The notes under the pieces: generated by a model
The model's input: only the letters and a program-made list of their open reading frames with translations
Databases searched by the model: none
What the model was told of the DNA's origin: nothing
Translations under genes and position numbers: made by a program
Origin: Spirochaetae bacterium HGW-Spirochaetae-3
Lineage (GTDB): Bacteria; Spirochaetota; Spirochaetia; Treponematales; UBA12059
Direction of reading: 5' to 3'
Length of the DNA: 64,000 bases
Assembly (NCBI GenBank): GCA_002839315.1
Contig: PGXV01000003.1
Span: forward strand, 124,001-188,000
Shown: positions 34,787-43,592 of the stretch, in pieces
Layout of the letters: each line of letters starts with the position of its first letter
Numbering within the stretch: the stretch's first letter is position 1

Positions 34787-35913
34787 TGCGTCCCAAGCGA
34801 TAAGTTCCCGTACACCCCCAACAGCTTCCGGGCTGATTCTTCCCAGCTGAAGAGCGGCAGACGGGCCCGGGCCGCCGCCAGGAGACGTTCCCGGACTGCG
34901 CTGTCGTTGACCGCCGAGTCGAGGCCACGGGCCAAGCCTTCGGCGTCATGCGGGTCCTCCACCACGATGGCGGCGTCCCCGACTACCTCTCCTACGGCGA
35001 AGGCCCGCGTCGTGACGACGGGGCATCCGCAGGCCATCGCCTCGACGTTGGGCATACCGAAGCCCTCCGCGAGCGAAGGGAAGGCGAAAGCCGAGGCCGC
35101 GTTCATGAGGCGAACCACCTCGTCCTCGTTGACGAAACCTGGCGTGACAAGCCTGTCCGCTATACCGAGAGCCTTTGCGCGGATCCGTACCGTATCCGTT
35201 TCCCAGCCCTTGCCGGCGCAGACCAGCGCATGCTCCTTGTTCCCCGGCCTCAGGGTCTTGAAGCGCGCGAAGGCTTCGAGGAGGGTCCACGGATTCTTCC
35301 GTTCCGAGAAACGGCTGATATGGAAGACGAAGGGGCCCGTGACGCCTCTTGAAGCCAGGAAGGCTTCGTCCCGCCGCGGCTCGAGGATGCGGAACGCGGG
35401 TCCGACGCCGTTATAGCAGATGGTAACCCTGTCCGGCTTGACGCCGAAATGGTCGCTGAAGTAGCGGGCGCTGGTTTCGGAGACCGTGACGATGGCGTCC
35501 ATCGTCCTGGCGTAGACCGGCACGATGAAGCGCTCGTGGGCCATCTCCAGCGGACCGTGGAAGCCGGGCAGCAGGAGTTGTTCGACTCCGTGGATCGTGG
35601 CCATCTTGCGTGCGGGCAGGCCCCAGACGGGGGCGTAGACCGTCAGCGGCGAGTAGTGCAGCACGTCGAAGCCCTCGCGCCTGAGCCGGGCCGAGGCGGC
35701 GAAGGGGTTGCGCGGGATCAACAGTTCGTTGACGCGCGAGTATATCGGGTTGGCGCTTTTTACGTAGTGGATGAAGGTGAAATCGAAGCGTCCCTCCGCC
35801 AGGTCGAGCGCGTGCGATAGGATCTCGTTGAGGTGGTGGCCGGAACCGGAGTTCCAGTCGTCGAGGGGCTTCGTAAACACGCCGATTTTCGGGCGTCCGG
35901 TACTGACTTTCAT
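34783..35913 (-). CDS. Family 4 glycosyltransferase, minus strand
   Basis: The 376-residue GT-B enzyme has SGSGHHLNEIL, TIHGVEQLLLPGFH, VSETSARYFSDHFG and CYNGVGPAFRIL. The donor half contains FSERKNPWTLLEAFA, LVTPGFVNEDEVVRLMNAA, FPSLAEGFGMPNVEAMACG and PVVTTRAFAVGEVV. It is transcribed alone against the surrounding operons. There is no Shine-Dalgarno; instead a -10 box ends 6 bases before the ATG, suggesting a leaderless mRNA. Confidence 0.88.
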   Translation of the reverse strand: MKVSTGRPKIGVFTKPLDDWNSGSGHHLNEILSHALDLAEGRFDFTFIHYVKSANPIYSRVNELLIPRNPFAASARLRREGFDVLHYSPLTVYAPVWGLPARKMATIHGVEQLLLPGFHGPLEMAHERFIVPVYARTMDAIVTVSETSARYFSDHFGVKPDRVTICYNGVGPAFRILEPRRDEAFLASRGVTGPFVFHISRFSERKNPWTLLEAFARFKTLRPGNKEHALVCAGKGWETDTVRIRAKALGIADRLVTPGFVNEDEVVRLMNAASAFAFPSLAEGFGMPNVEAMACGCPVVTTRAFAVGEVVGDAAIVVEDPHDAEGLARGLDSAVNDSAVRERLLAAARARLPLFSWEESARKLLGVYGNLSLGTH

Positions 35914-35948
35914 CCGGCGATTCTATACAATCGCGGCGGCGATGGCAA
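35914..35948 (-). promoter_or_regulatory. Promoter giving a leaderless transcript of the GT4 gene
   Basis: On the minus strand TTGCCA (35948-35943), a 17-base spacer and TAGAAT (35925-35920) are followed by six bases and the ATG at 35913. The expected start site coincides with the ATG. Confidence 0.65.
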
Positions 35949-35994
35949 TTCGCCATGCCGTACATTTCGTTACAGAGAGACGACGAGAGGAACC

Positions 35995-37071
35995 ATGGGC
36001 GATATCTCCGTACTATCAATCCACGACCGCGTCGCGTGCTTTCATTCGCTCTATCCTTTCCTTAGAAACGAGCGACCCGGCCGGTTCGATTATTTCGACT
36101 CCGCCGAGGACTGCCTGAAACGTGACAGGAACCGAACGCTGGTCATGGTCAGAAGCTTCATCAAGCCGGATCGCGTAGACCTTCCGCTGATGCGAAAGCT
36201 AAGGGAAAAGTACGAACGCATCGCCTTCTTCCACGACGATGCGGGCGGGGGCATCCCCCGCCTTGAGGTGCTTCCTTTTGTGGATCTTTTCTATTCCAAG
36301 GCGCTATTCAGGGATCGTTCGCTCTACGGCAGGAGCCTATACGGAAAGGAACTGTATTCCGATTTCTTCCACGACCGCTACGGCGTTACCGACCCGGAGC
36401 CGCGCCAGCGCGCGGTCGAGACGAGGCCAGAGATGCTGGCCAAGCTCCGCCTCTCCTGGAACATAGGCGTCGGCGACTATCCGCGGGGCAAGCTCAGGCA
36501 GCGGGTCGGCGTGGCCGCCAGCATGGCGTTTAGCTTCAAGGTTACGCCGCTCTTCTATGGCCGCGGAAGGCTCCCCGCCGACCCGGTATCGCGTAATCCC
36601 GGGACCATTCCTGTCCACGCGCGCCTCGCCCCCGCTCCCCGTCCGTCGATCGCGTACCAACGGAAGCTGGTTATGGAGCGGATCGAGGGGAACCCCTTGT
36701 TCCTTACGGGTTCTGTATCGCAGAACCGATACAACAGCGAGCTGACGAGATCGCGCATTGTGCTGTCTCCTTTTGGCTGGGGCGAGCTCTGTCTCCGCGA
36801 TTTTGAGGCGGTTCTGTCGGGCGCCCTCCTGCTGAAGCCGGATATGTCGCACCTGGAAACCTGGCCGGACGTGTTCAGTCCGGGAGAGACCTACGCGCCG
36901 TTCTCCTGGGAGGCCGGCGACCTCGTCGAGACCGCTAAGCGCTACCTTGACGACGAGGCCGAACGCTCGCGCATCGTTCGCAACGCGTACGAGTCCTACC
37001 GAAGGCAACTGGCCGACCTGCCCTCTCGCTTCGAACGGACGATCGAGGAAATAGAGGCCCGCCGTGGCTAG
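35995..37071 (+). CDS. Putative glycosyltransferase, CgeB/exostosin-like C-terminus
   Basis: The protein has 358 residues. The start is ATG 35995, preceded by GAGAGGAACC; an upstream in-frame start lies in the divergent promoter region. I recognise only the C-terminal part. LSPFGWGELCLRDFEAVLSG then LLLKPDMSHLETWPDVF resembles the nucleotide-sugar side of exostosin/CgeB-type GT-B transferases. The N-terminal part (SLYPFLRNERPGRFDYFDSA, RIAFFHDDAGGGIPR) is unfamiliar. It overlaps the CDP-alcohol phosphatidyltransferase gene by 8 bases. Function is inferred from context. Confidence 0.6.
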   Translation: MGDISVLSIHDRVACFHSLYPFLRNERPGRFDYFDSAEDCLKRDRNRTLVMVRSFIKPDRVDLPLMRKLREKYERIAFFHDDAGGGIPRLEVLPFVDLFYSKALFRDRSLYGRSLYGKELYSDFFHDRYGVTDPEPRQRAVETRPEMLAKLRLSWNIGVGDYPRGKLRQRVGVAASMAFSFKVTPLFYGRGRLPADPVSRNPGTIPVHARLAPAPRPSIAYQRKLVMERIEGNPLFLTGSVSQNRYNSELTRSRIVLSPFGWGELCLRDFEAVLSGALLLKPDMSHLETWPDVFSPGETYAPFSWEAGDLVETAKRYLDDEAERSRIVRNAYESYRRQLADLPSRFERTIEEIEARRG

Positions 37072-37843
37072 AGAACCGAGAGGTACCGGAGCGATGCGAC
37101 GACGCCATACTCTCGCGGAAATACGTGCATCGCTTTCTCCGGAGAAACGCCAGTCCGATGGCCCTTGGACCAGGTTCGTACTCCGGCCGTTGTCATACCC
37201 GGGAGCCTGGCTCTTCCTGAGGCTTGGCTTCTCGCCCAACGCGGTTACCTATCTGTCCGCCGCGCTCTGCGTCGGAGGTTTTATATGCCTGGCGGCGGGC
37301 GGCGCCGTAGCCGCCTGGATCGGCTTCGCGCTTTTCTTCGTCTTCGGGATCCTGGACTGCGTGGACGGGAACATGGCTCGCGTTCTAGGTACCGCGAGCC
37401 CTTGGGGTGAATGGGTGGATGCGCTGGGCGGCTATACGGCCTATGCCGCGATACTCCTGGGGCTTGGGGTGGCGGCGGACGCTTCCGTAGGAGCGGCGCT
37501 GCCGGGTACCGGGCTGGCCCTTCCCTGGCCGGCGGGGGGATGGACCCTGGTAGGCGGCGCCGCTGCCGCGGCTAACCTGCTGATGCGGGCCGTCTTCCAG
37601 AACTTTCGCGCGGTAAAGGGCGGCCGGAACGAGCGGACTAGCATCGGCGGAGAGAAGCGATTCTCCGAGACCATAGGCATTACCGGCCTTCTAGTGCCGA
37701 TCTCGGCCTTGGCTTACGGTCTGGGGCTGTTGCCTTGGGTGCTCTGCGTATACGCCGTAGTCTACGGCGGCGGCTGCCTGGTCGTCATACTGAAACTTGT
37801 CCGGCGCGTGGAATCGGAGCTGCGAGGGAGCGGGCCGGCGTGA
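37064..37843 (+). CDS. CDP-alcohol phosphatidyltransferase family protein, variant active site
   Basis: The 259-residue membrane protein (GTG 37064; ATG 37094 after GGAG is an alternative start) belongs to the CDP-OH-P transferase family. This family swaps CMP of a CDP-alcohol or CDP-diacylglycerol for an alcohol acceptor in the membrane. The signature is seen as LDCVDGNMAR (Asp98, Asp101, Gly102, Ala105, Arg106) then GEWVDALGGY (Gly115, Asp119). The fourth signature Asp, the proposed catalytic base, is Gly123. About six helices are predicted. It sits among glycosyltransferases rather than lipid genes, so it may move a phospho-alcohol to or from a glycan intermediate. The substrate is unknown, and activity is uncertain because of Gly123. 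Confidence 0.82.
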   Translation: MAREPRGTGAMRRRHTLAEIRASLSPEKRQSDGPWTRFVLRPLSYPGAWLFLRLGFSPNAVTYLSAALCVGGFICLAAGGAVAAWIGFALFFVFGILDCVDGNMARVLGTASPWGEWVDALGGYTAYAAILLGLGVAADASVGAALPGTGLALPWPAGGWTLVGGAAAAANLLMRAVFQNFRAVKGGRNERTSIGGEKRFSETIGITGLLVPISALAYGLGLLPWVLCVYAVVYGGGCLVVILKLVRRVESELRGSGPA

Positions 37844-38958
37844 AACGGATCCTGATAGTCTATAATACCGCGTACTACGTCTATAATTTCAGGCGCCCTC
37901 TGATTCGAAGGCTTTCTTCCCTTGGCTATGAAGTACATGTAGCCGCTCCTCGCGACGATTACGCCCCGAGGCTTATAGCCGAGGAAGGCATAATCTTTCA
38001 TCATACGCCGCTCGACGGCAAGGGGCTGCGTCCGCTAAGGGACATCTCCTACTGCCTTGGGCTGATCAAGCTATACGGCCGCGTTCGACCCCAGGCCGTG
38101 CTTCAATATACGATCAAACCGAATATCTATGGTTCCATCGCCGCGAGTATCGTCGGAATCCCGGCTATCGACAACGTGACGGGCCTCGGCGCGGCGTTCG
38201 CCAAGGATTCGATATTGCAACGGTTCGTCCGCGTATTGTACAAACTTGCCTTCAGCCGCGTCGAGCGCGTATTCTTCCAGAATCCCGATGATCAGGCTCT
38301 CTTCCTCCGTCATAGACTAGTCAGCCAAGATGCCTGCGGGTTGCTTCCCGGCTCCGGCGTCGATACCGGGCGTTTCTCGCCGCGCCCGCGGAACGGGAGT
38401 CGAGAGGGCTTTACCTTTCTCCTTGCCGCCCGTCTACTCGCCGAGAAAGGCGTCGCCGATTACGCTAATGCAGCCCGTATCGTCAAGGCTCGCCGCCCAG
38501 AAGCGCATTTCCTGCTAGCCGGAGACCACGACCCTGTCGATACGCACATGATCCCGCGTTCTGACCTGGATGGATGGCTACGCGAAGGGTTGATAGAGTG
38601 GCTGGGCCGGGTTGAAGATATCCGCGATGCCATTGCCCGGGCGGATTGCATCGTGCTTCCGTCGCGATATCGGGAAGGCGTGCCTCGCTCGTTGCTCGAA
38701 GCGGCGAGTATGGCCAAGCCCCTGATCGCCAGCGATTCAGTGGGTACCCGAGAGCCGGTAGTCGAAGGCGTTAACGGCTTCCTGTGCCGCCCCGGGGATC
38801 CGGAAGATCTGGCGCGAGCTATGCTCGGAATGGCTGGGCTTGACGAGGACCGTCGCGCCGCCATGGGGGCCGCGTCAAGGAAAAAGATGCAGGATGAATT
38901 CGAAGAGACGCTCGTCCTGGACGCATACCAGACAGCGCTACGGGAGCTGGAATCATGA
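37840..38958 (+). CDS. Family 4 glycosyltransferase (PglA/WbpH-like)
   Basis: The protein has 372 residues from GTG 37840, in a GTGA overlap with the previous stop. N-terminal ILIVYNTAYYVYNFRRPLIR, then LQYTIKPNIYGSIAASIVGI and DNVTGLGAAF match GT4 enzymes that act on undecaprenyl-diphosphate-linked sugars, such as PglA. The donor half has FLLAARLLAEKGVADYANAA, VLPSRYREGVPRSLLEAASM and KPLIASDSVGTREPV. It probably extends a lipid-linked sugar on the cytoplasmic side. Confidence 0.88.
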   Translation: MKRILIVYNTAYYVYNFRRPLIRRLSSLGYEVHVAAPRDDYAPRLIAEEGIIFHHTPLDGKGLRPLRDISYCLGLIKLYGRVRPQAVLQYTIKPNIYGSIAASIVGIPAIDNVTGLGAAFAKDSILQRFVRVLYKLAFSRVERVFFQNPDDQALFLRHRLVSQDACGLLPGSGVDTGRFSPRPRNGSREGFTFLLAARLLAEKGVADYANAARIVKARRPEAHFLLAGDHDPVDTHMIPRSDLDGWLREGLIEWLGRVEDIRDAIARADCIVLPSRYREGVPRSLLEAASMAKPLIASDSVGTREPVVEGVNGFLCRPGDPEDLARAMLGMAGLDEDRRAAMGAASRKKMQDEFEETLVLDAYQTALRELES

Positions 38959-40034
38959 AGATACTCGTAACCGGCGTGGCCGGTTTCATCGGCTATCATC
39001 TCGCCAAGCGGCTTCTGGAACGCGGCGATACTGTCGTAGGCTTGGACTCAATCAATGACTACTATGATCCGTGCCTGAAGTACGGCCGGCTTGCCGAGCT
39101 TGGGGTCGACGAAGCCGCCGCCCGGGCAGGACTTGCCCGCAGCGCCCGCTATCCGGACTTCGAGCTCAGACGCGTATCGTTGGAGGATCGCATCGCGATG
39201 GAAGCGGTCTTCGCGGCTCACCGCTTTGATCGTGTCTGCAACCTCGCCGCCCAAGCGGGCGTACGGTACAGTATAGAGAATCCTCGGGCATACATCGACG
39301 CCAATATCGTGGGATTCGTCAACGTGCTCGAGTGTTGCCGTGAAGCCTCGGTACCTCATCTGATCTATGCGTCCTCGTCATCGGTCTACGGTCTGGGAAC
39401 TAGCCGTCCGTTCTCGGCCCATGCCGCGGTCAACCATCCGGCCAGCCTATACGCCGCCACCAAGCGCGCCGACGAGCTCTTGGCCCACACCTACAGCCAT
39501 CTTTTCGCGCTACCGACCACCGGACTTCGCTTCTTTACCGTCTATGGACCTTGGGGCCGGCCGGATATGGCATACTTCAAGTTCGCCGAAGCTATAATCC
39601 GGGGCCGAGAAATAGACGTCTACAACAACGGGGACATGCTTCGCGATTTTACCTATATCGACGATATCGTAGAAGGTACCTTGCGCGTGCTGGACGGGGT
39701 ACCGACCGGCGACCCTGGATGGATTCCCGCGGCGCCGGACCCGGCGAGCTCGAGCGCACCGTACCGCATCTACAACATCGGCAACAACAGACCCGTTCGC
39801 TTGCTTGACTTCATCGCTGAGCTTGAACGGGCGCTCGGAGCCAAGGCCAAGAAGCGATACTTGCCAATGCAGCCAGGGGACGTGTACGCGACGGAGGCCG
39901 ATGTCGATGACCTTGGTCGGGACTTCGGATGGAAGCCGCAAACAGGGATAAGGCAAGGACTTGAAGCCTTCGCCCGCTGGTATGGTACGTATGCCCATAC
40001 AGGCTCGATCGTCGGAGACCGGGTTAACGGATGA
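38955..40034 (+). CDS. UDP-glucuronate 4-epimerase
   Basis: The 359-residue extended SDR enzyme has TGVAGFIGYHLAKRLLERGD, GLDSINDYYDPCLKYGRL (typical of the glucuronate/CapI group), LAAQAGVRYSIENPRAYIDA, YASSSSVYGLG, YAATKRADEL (YxxxK) and FFTVYGPWGRPDMA. It would convert the UDP-glucuronate made by Ugd (11641-12972) to UDP-galacturonate. It is coupled to both neighbours by ATGA overlaps. Confidence 0.9.
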   Translation: MKILVTGVAGFIGYHLAKRLLERGDTVVGLDSINDYYDPCLKYGRLAELGVDEAAARAGLARSARYPDFELRRVSLEDRIAMEAVFAAHRFDRVCNLAAQAGVRYSIENPRAYIDANIVGFVNVLECCREASVPHLIYASSSSVYGLGTSRPFSAHAAVNHPASLYAATKRADELLAHTYSHLFALPTTGLRFFTVYGPWGRPDMAYFKFAEAIIRGREIDVYNNGDMLRDFTYIDDIVEGTLRVLDGVPTGDPGWIPAAPDPASSSAPYRIYNIGNNRPVRLLDFIAELERALGAKAKKRYLPMQPGDVYATEADVDDLGRDFGWKPQTGIRQGLEAFARWYGTYAHTGSIVGDRVNG

Positions 40035-40975
40035 ACAGAAAATCAACTGCCGTACGCATGCTCATCAACCTGGCTTTTACCGTAGCCGTCGTTGCCTTCT
40101 GCGCCGCGTATGCCTCGCGCCTCGATTGGGCAAAACTAGCCGGCCTGAAGATCAACCCGCTGTACATGAGCATTTCGCTGGCGGCGGGTGTATGCTATCT
40201 CTTCCTCTCAGCGCATATCTGGATACGGATGCTATTCAGGCTAAATCCCTCGGTGCGCGCAAGCTGGAACCTGCTCGCCGTCTACGCTAAGTCGTGGATG
40301 GGACGATACATTCCCGGAAAGGTGGTCTGGATAGCGGGCAAGATTCATTTCGCCTCTAGCTATGGCATACCCGTATCGCAACTTGGCGTGACCTCGTTCC
40401 TGGAAGCCGGCGTCCAGATGGCGACCCAGCTGATAATAAGCCTGGCGATCGTTCTAGTGGATGGCCATTTTAGCGTGCTTCCCGGAAGCATACGCATACT
40501 GATTCTCGTGGCTATCGTCGGTCTTGTCGTGGCGCTAACCCCCCCGGTCTTCAACCTGCTGACGACGCTCTTCTTCAGGCTGGCAAGGCGTAAAGTGGAG
40601 CACAATCTTCGCGTTACCTGGCGGGCCATCGGCGAAATGACGGGCCTCTATTCCCTGGGCTATGTTCTACTAGGAGTAACGTACTTTTTTTCATTGAAAT
40701 CGTTCATACCGGACTTGTCGTCATCGTTGTTCGCCTTTACCACCGCCGGTATCAGCATAGCCGGGACCATGGGCATCCTGGCTCTCTTTGCCCCGAGCGG
40801 CCTTGGCGTCAGGGAAGGATTCATTGTACTCTTCCTGTCCCTGGCAATTCCGGTAGAACACGCGGTTGTTTCGGCTATCGTGCTCCGCATCACGGCGTTG
40901 CTGATGGACGTGGCTTTTTGGGGATTGTGCGTAGGCGGACGCAAGCTATTCTTAGGGCGCGGCAGGGCGGTATGA
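40031..40975 (+). CDS. Flippase-like integral membrane protein (YbhN/LPG-synthase TM family)
   Basis: The 314-residue protein has about eight helices. It resembles the membrane half of lysylphosphatidylglycerol synthase and the UPF0104/YbhN family: YAKSWMGRYIPGKVVWIAG near residue 80 and FAPSGLGVREGFIVLFLSLA near 255. The synthetase half is absent, as in the stand-alone members found in glycan loci, where a lipid-flipping or accessory role is suspected. It overlaps genes on both sides. Confidence 0.8.
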   Translation: MNRKSTAVRMLINLAFTVAVVAFCAAYASRLDWAKLAGLKINPLYMSISLAAGVCYLFLSAHIWIRMLFRLNPSVRASWNLLAVYAKSWMGRYIPGKVVWIAGKIHFASSYGIPVSQLGVTSFLEAGVQMATQLIISLAIVLVDGHFSVLPGSIRILILVAIVGLVVALTPPVFNLLTTLFFRLARRKVEHNLRVTWRAIGEMTGLYSLGYVLLGVTYFFSLKSFIPDLSSSLFAFTTAGISIAGTMGILALFAPSGLGVREGFIVLFLSLAIPVEHAVVSAIVLRITALLMDVAFWGLCVGGRKLFLGRGRAV

Positions 40976-42042
40976 ATATACTATTCATAACCAGGAAATA
41001 CCCTCCGATCGCCGGAGGGATGGAAAAATATTCGAAGGATCTTTACGAATCGATTTCCGGGCTGGCCCGGGTCGATCTGTTCGCGAACCGACTGGGCAAC
41101 AAATTCCTGCCTATCTTCCTTGCCGCCGCCGCCGTCAGGATTATCGTCACCGGGAGACGGTATGACATCATCCATTTCGGCGACGGGCTACTCGCCGTTC
41201 TCATACCTTTGGTACATGCCCTCGGAAAGGCCACGGTAACGATCACGGTGCACGGGCTCGACGTGACATACGATAACCCAGTATATCAGCGGCTTGTGCT
41301 TCCGCGATTGTATGCAGCCGATCGCATCGTGGCCATTAGCCGGAATACACGCGCCCTGTGTTTGGCACGGGGAATCCCCGAAGATAAAATCGTGGTAATT
41401 CCGAACGGCGTTTCGCTCAAGGTTCCGGAGGGGATCGAACCGGCTCGGCCAACTGGGTTGCCCTCTGTATCGGAGCATAGCAAGATCCTTTGTACACTAG
41501 GGCGGCTCGTCAAGCGCAAGGGCCATGAGTGGTTCGTACGTGAAGTAATGCCACTTCTCGATAGATCGTACATCTATCTCATCGCAGGCGATGGTCCAGA
41601 AAAACAGAGCATCGAACACGCCATAACCGAATCCGGACTTGGGAACCGGGTGATCCTTCTTGGTCGGATCGACGAAACCGAGAAGGAATGGCTGTTCCGG
41701 AACGCATCGCTCTTCATCATGCCGAATATCCCGATAGCTGGCGACGTGGAAGGTTTCGGCTTGGTGCTGACGGAAGCCGCGAGCCGCGGCCTCATGTCGG
41801 TTGCCTCCGAAATCGACGGGATTCCCGATGCGGTGATTCCAGGCGAGACCGGAGTACTTGCACGGCCTCAGGATGCAAGGTCGTTCATTAGAGCCATCGA
41901 GTCCGCCAGGCCCGACCGCGATCGCGTCGCGAGCGCCGTTGCATGGTTTGACTGGAAACGTATCGCCCGCCTCTATCTCGATGAAATGAAAAAGGCCTAT
42001 GACGGGATTCCTGCCCGAGGGCTTGAAAGGCGGCGGAGATGA
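40972..42042 (+). CDS. Family 4 glycosyltransferase
   Basis: The protein has 356 residues. The start is ATG 40972 in an ATGA overlap; a more upstream in-frame start lies inside the preceding gene. It has ILFITRKYPPIAGGMEKYSK (GG-rich acceptor loop), TVHGLDVTYDNPVYQ, VVIPNGVSL, LCTLGRLVKRKGHEWFV, IAGDGPEKQSIEHA, then GDVEGFGLVLTEAASRG and PDAVIPGETGVLA. This is a clear GT4 enzyme with all usual motifs. The sugar is unknown. Confidence 0.9.
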   Translation: MNILFITRKYPPIAGGMEKYSKDLYESISGLARVDLFANRLGNKFLPIFLAAAAVRIIVTGRRYDIIHFGDGLLAVLIPLVHALGKATVTITVHGLDVTYDNPVYQRLVLPRLYAADRIVAISRNTRALCLARGIPEDKIVVIPNGVSLKVPEGIEPARPTGLPSVSEHSKILCTLGRLVKRKGHEWFVREVMPLLDRSYIYLIAGDGPEKQSIEHAITESGLGNRVILLGRIDETEKEWLFRNASLFIMPNIPIAGDVEGFGLVLTEAASRGLMSVASEIDGIPDAVIPGETGVLARPQDARSFIRAIESARPDRDRVASAVAWFDWKRIARLYLDEMKKAYDGIPARGLERRRR

Positions 42043-43565
42043 CCAGGTTGTCGGTGACGCGCGGAGATCGCTGGGTGCTTTTCTCGCTCGTCCTGTTCAC
42101 GCTTGCTTTCAGGCTTGCAACAATAATGACGGTCAATACAGGAGTAGACGAACGCGATTACTGGGAGTCCGCCCGGGCGCTGTCACATGGATTACCGTAT
42201 CCGGAACTATCACATAGGACCACTCGCTACGGAGTGATCCTCCCGGTCGCAGCGGTACAGTTAGTCCTCGGGTTGCATCCAAACGTGTATCACGTCATGC
42301 CGGTCCTGAACTGCATGATACAAGCCGCCCTCGTTTACCTGCTCGGATTGCGTCTTCGAGGGCGGCTGACAGGATTCCTCGCGGCTTTGGCCATGGTCCT
42401 TTTCCCGTATATGATCCGCGCGGGAAGCCAGGTCAGGCCCGAGATATTCTCGATCACTTATATGCTGTTGTCGGTGTTTTATTTCGTTGAGTATCTCGAT
42501 AGGGAAAACGAGCGATTCAAACCGTTGCTCTGGGCCGCTTTATGGATGTTCGTTTCCTATGAGACCAAGATAACCAACCTATTCATGGTACCGGGGATGC
42601 TACTTGCTATCATATTGTACAAGCGGCGCCCTCGTGACGTACTTGTTTTCGCAGGTATCCTGTTCGGATTATACTTGGTCGAGACTGCGTTGTACGCGAC
42701 TTTTACACGATTTAAGTATGGTGAACTGGAAATCATCACCCAGAAGCACTTCCACGCGGATTCGTTCACCGTTCCTCGGGTGATCGATCTACTCCAGCGG
42801 TATGCACCTGAGAATCTGCAGTGGTACTGGAGTCTACCTTTCGCGGCCTTCGGGCTAGGATCGATCTTCTATCTGCGAAAAGGGCGAGATATCAGGATCA
42901 AGGGTTTGCTTCTGGCTTCAGCCAGTTTTTTCTTTTTCATTACTATAGCTGTGAAGAGCCTGAATCCGATCACTCCCGCCGAAAGCTTCATCAACCGGTA
43001 CTTCAGCGTCGTCCTCGTTCCGGTATTCCTGACGCTTGCCTACTGGATCGAAGGTGCGGTGCGCCGCTTCATGGCATCGGGGCGATCGCGGATGCGGGTT
43101 GATTCGCCGCGACTATTCATCGTGGTATTATTAACTGGGCTCGTGGTCTCCTTGGGAATATTCTCGTTGCCTTCATTCCCAGAGCGCCTACGCCTGTACG
43201 CGCATTCGCCCTTTGATCCCGGGAGCCATCCCTTTGCGTTAAACGAGCGTTACCGGCGCCTAGTGAATGAAGCGTATACCGGCGGTACGCCGATTGTAGC
43301 CGGCAACGGTCTCGCCGGTTTAAGCGCGATCTCGACCGCCGCATCGTTCTATCTTGATCTCGAAACCTTCATTGACGGCAGGCCTCCTCGGCCAACGGAG
43401 GCAGAAGTCGAAGGCGAGACCTTCTGGCTTATTTCGCGAACAGGGCTTCTAGGCGGAGGGGAACCGATTCTCGTAGCCCGCCGGTTCCCGTTCAATGTAG
43501 AATATATGCGCCTGTCAGATGCCTCTGCGACTTCTGGCCAGGCAGGCGCGGATCGTGATGATTAG
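42039..43565 (+). CDS. GT-C glycosyltransferase (PMT_2/ArnT-like)
   Basis: The 508-residue protein has about eleven helices and the PMT_2/ArnT layout. The first extracytoplasmic loop carries the catalytic Asp-Glu in NTGVDERDYWESA (about residues 30-42); SQVRPEIFSITYMLLSVFYF follows. GT-C enzymes use polyprenyl-phosphate sugars on the periplasmic side to modify lipid A, glycans or proteins. The gene 28 bases downstream encodes a plausible Und-P-sugar synthase, so the two likely form one branch. The acceptor is unknown. Confidence 0.85.
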   Translation: MTRLSVTRGDRWVLFSLVLFTLAFRLATIMTVNTGVDERDYWESARALSHGLPYPELSHRTTRYGVILPVAAVQLVLGLHPNVYHVMPVLNCMIQAALVYLLGLRLRGRLTGFLAALAMVLFPYMIRAGSQVRPEIFSITYMLLSVFYFVEYLDRENERFKPLLWAALWMFVSYETKITNLFMVPGMLLAIILYKRRPRDVLVFAGILFGLYLVETALYATFTRFKYGELEIITQKHFHADSFTVPRVIDLLQRYAPENLQWYWSLPFAAFGLGSIFYLRKGRDIRIKGLLLASASFFFFITIAVKSLNPITPAESFINRYFSVVLVPVFLTLAYWIEGAVRRFMASGRSRMRVDSPRLFIVVLLTGLVVSLGIFSLPSFPERLRLYAHSPFDPGSHPFALNERYRRLVNEAYTGGTPIVAGNGLAGLSAISTAASFYLDLETFIDGRPPRPTEAEVEGETFWLISRTGLLGGGEPILVARRFPFNVEYMRLSDASATSGQAGADRDD

Positions 43566-43592
43566 GAACCGTCGATCGACAGAAGGAATGCT

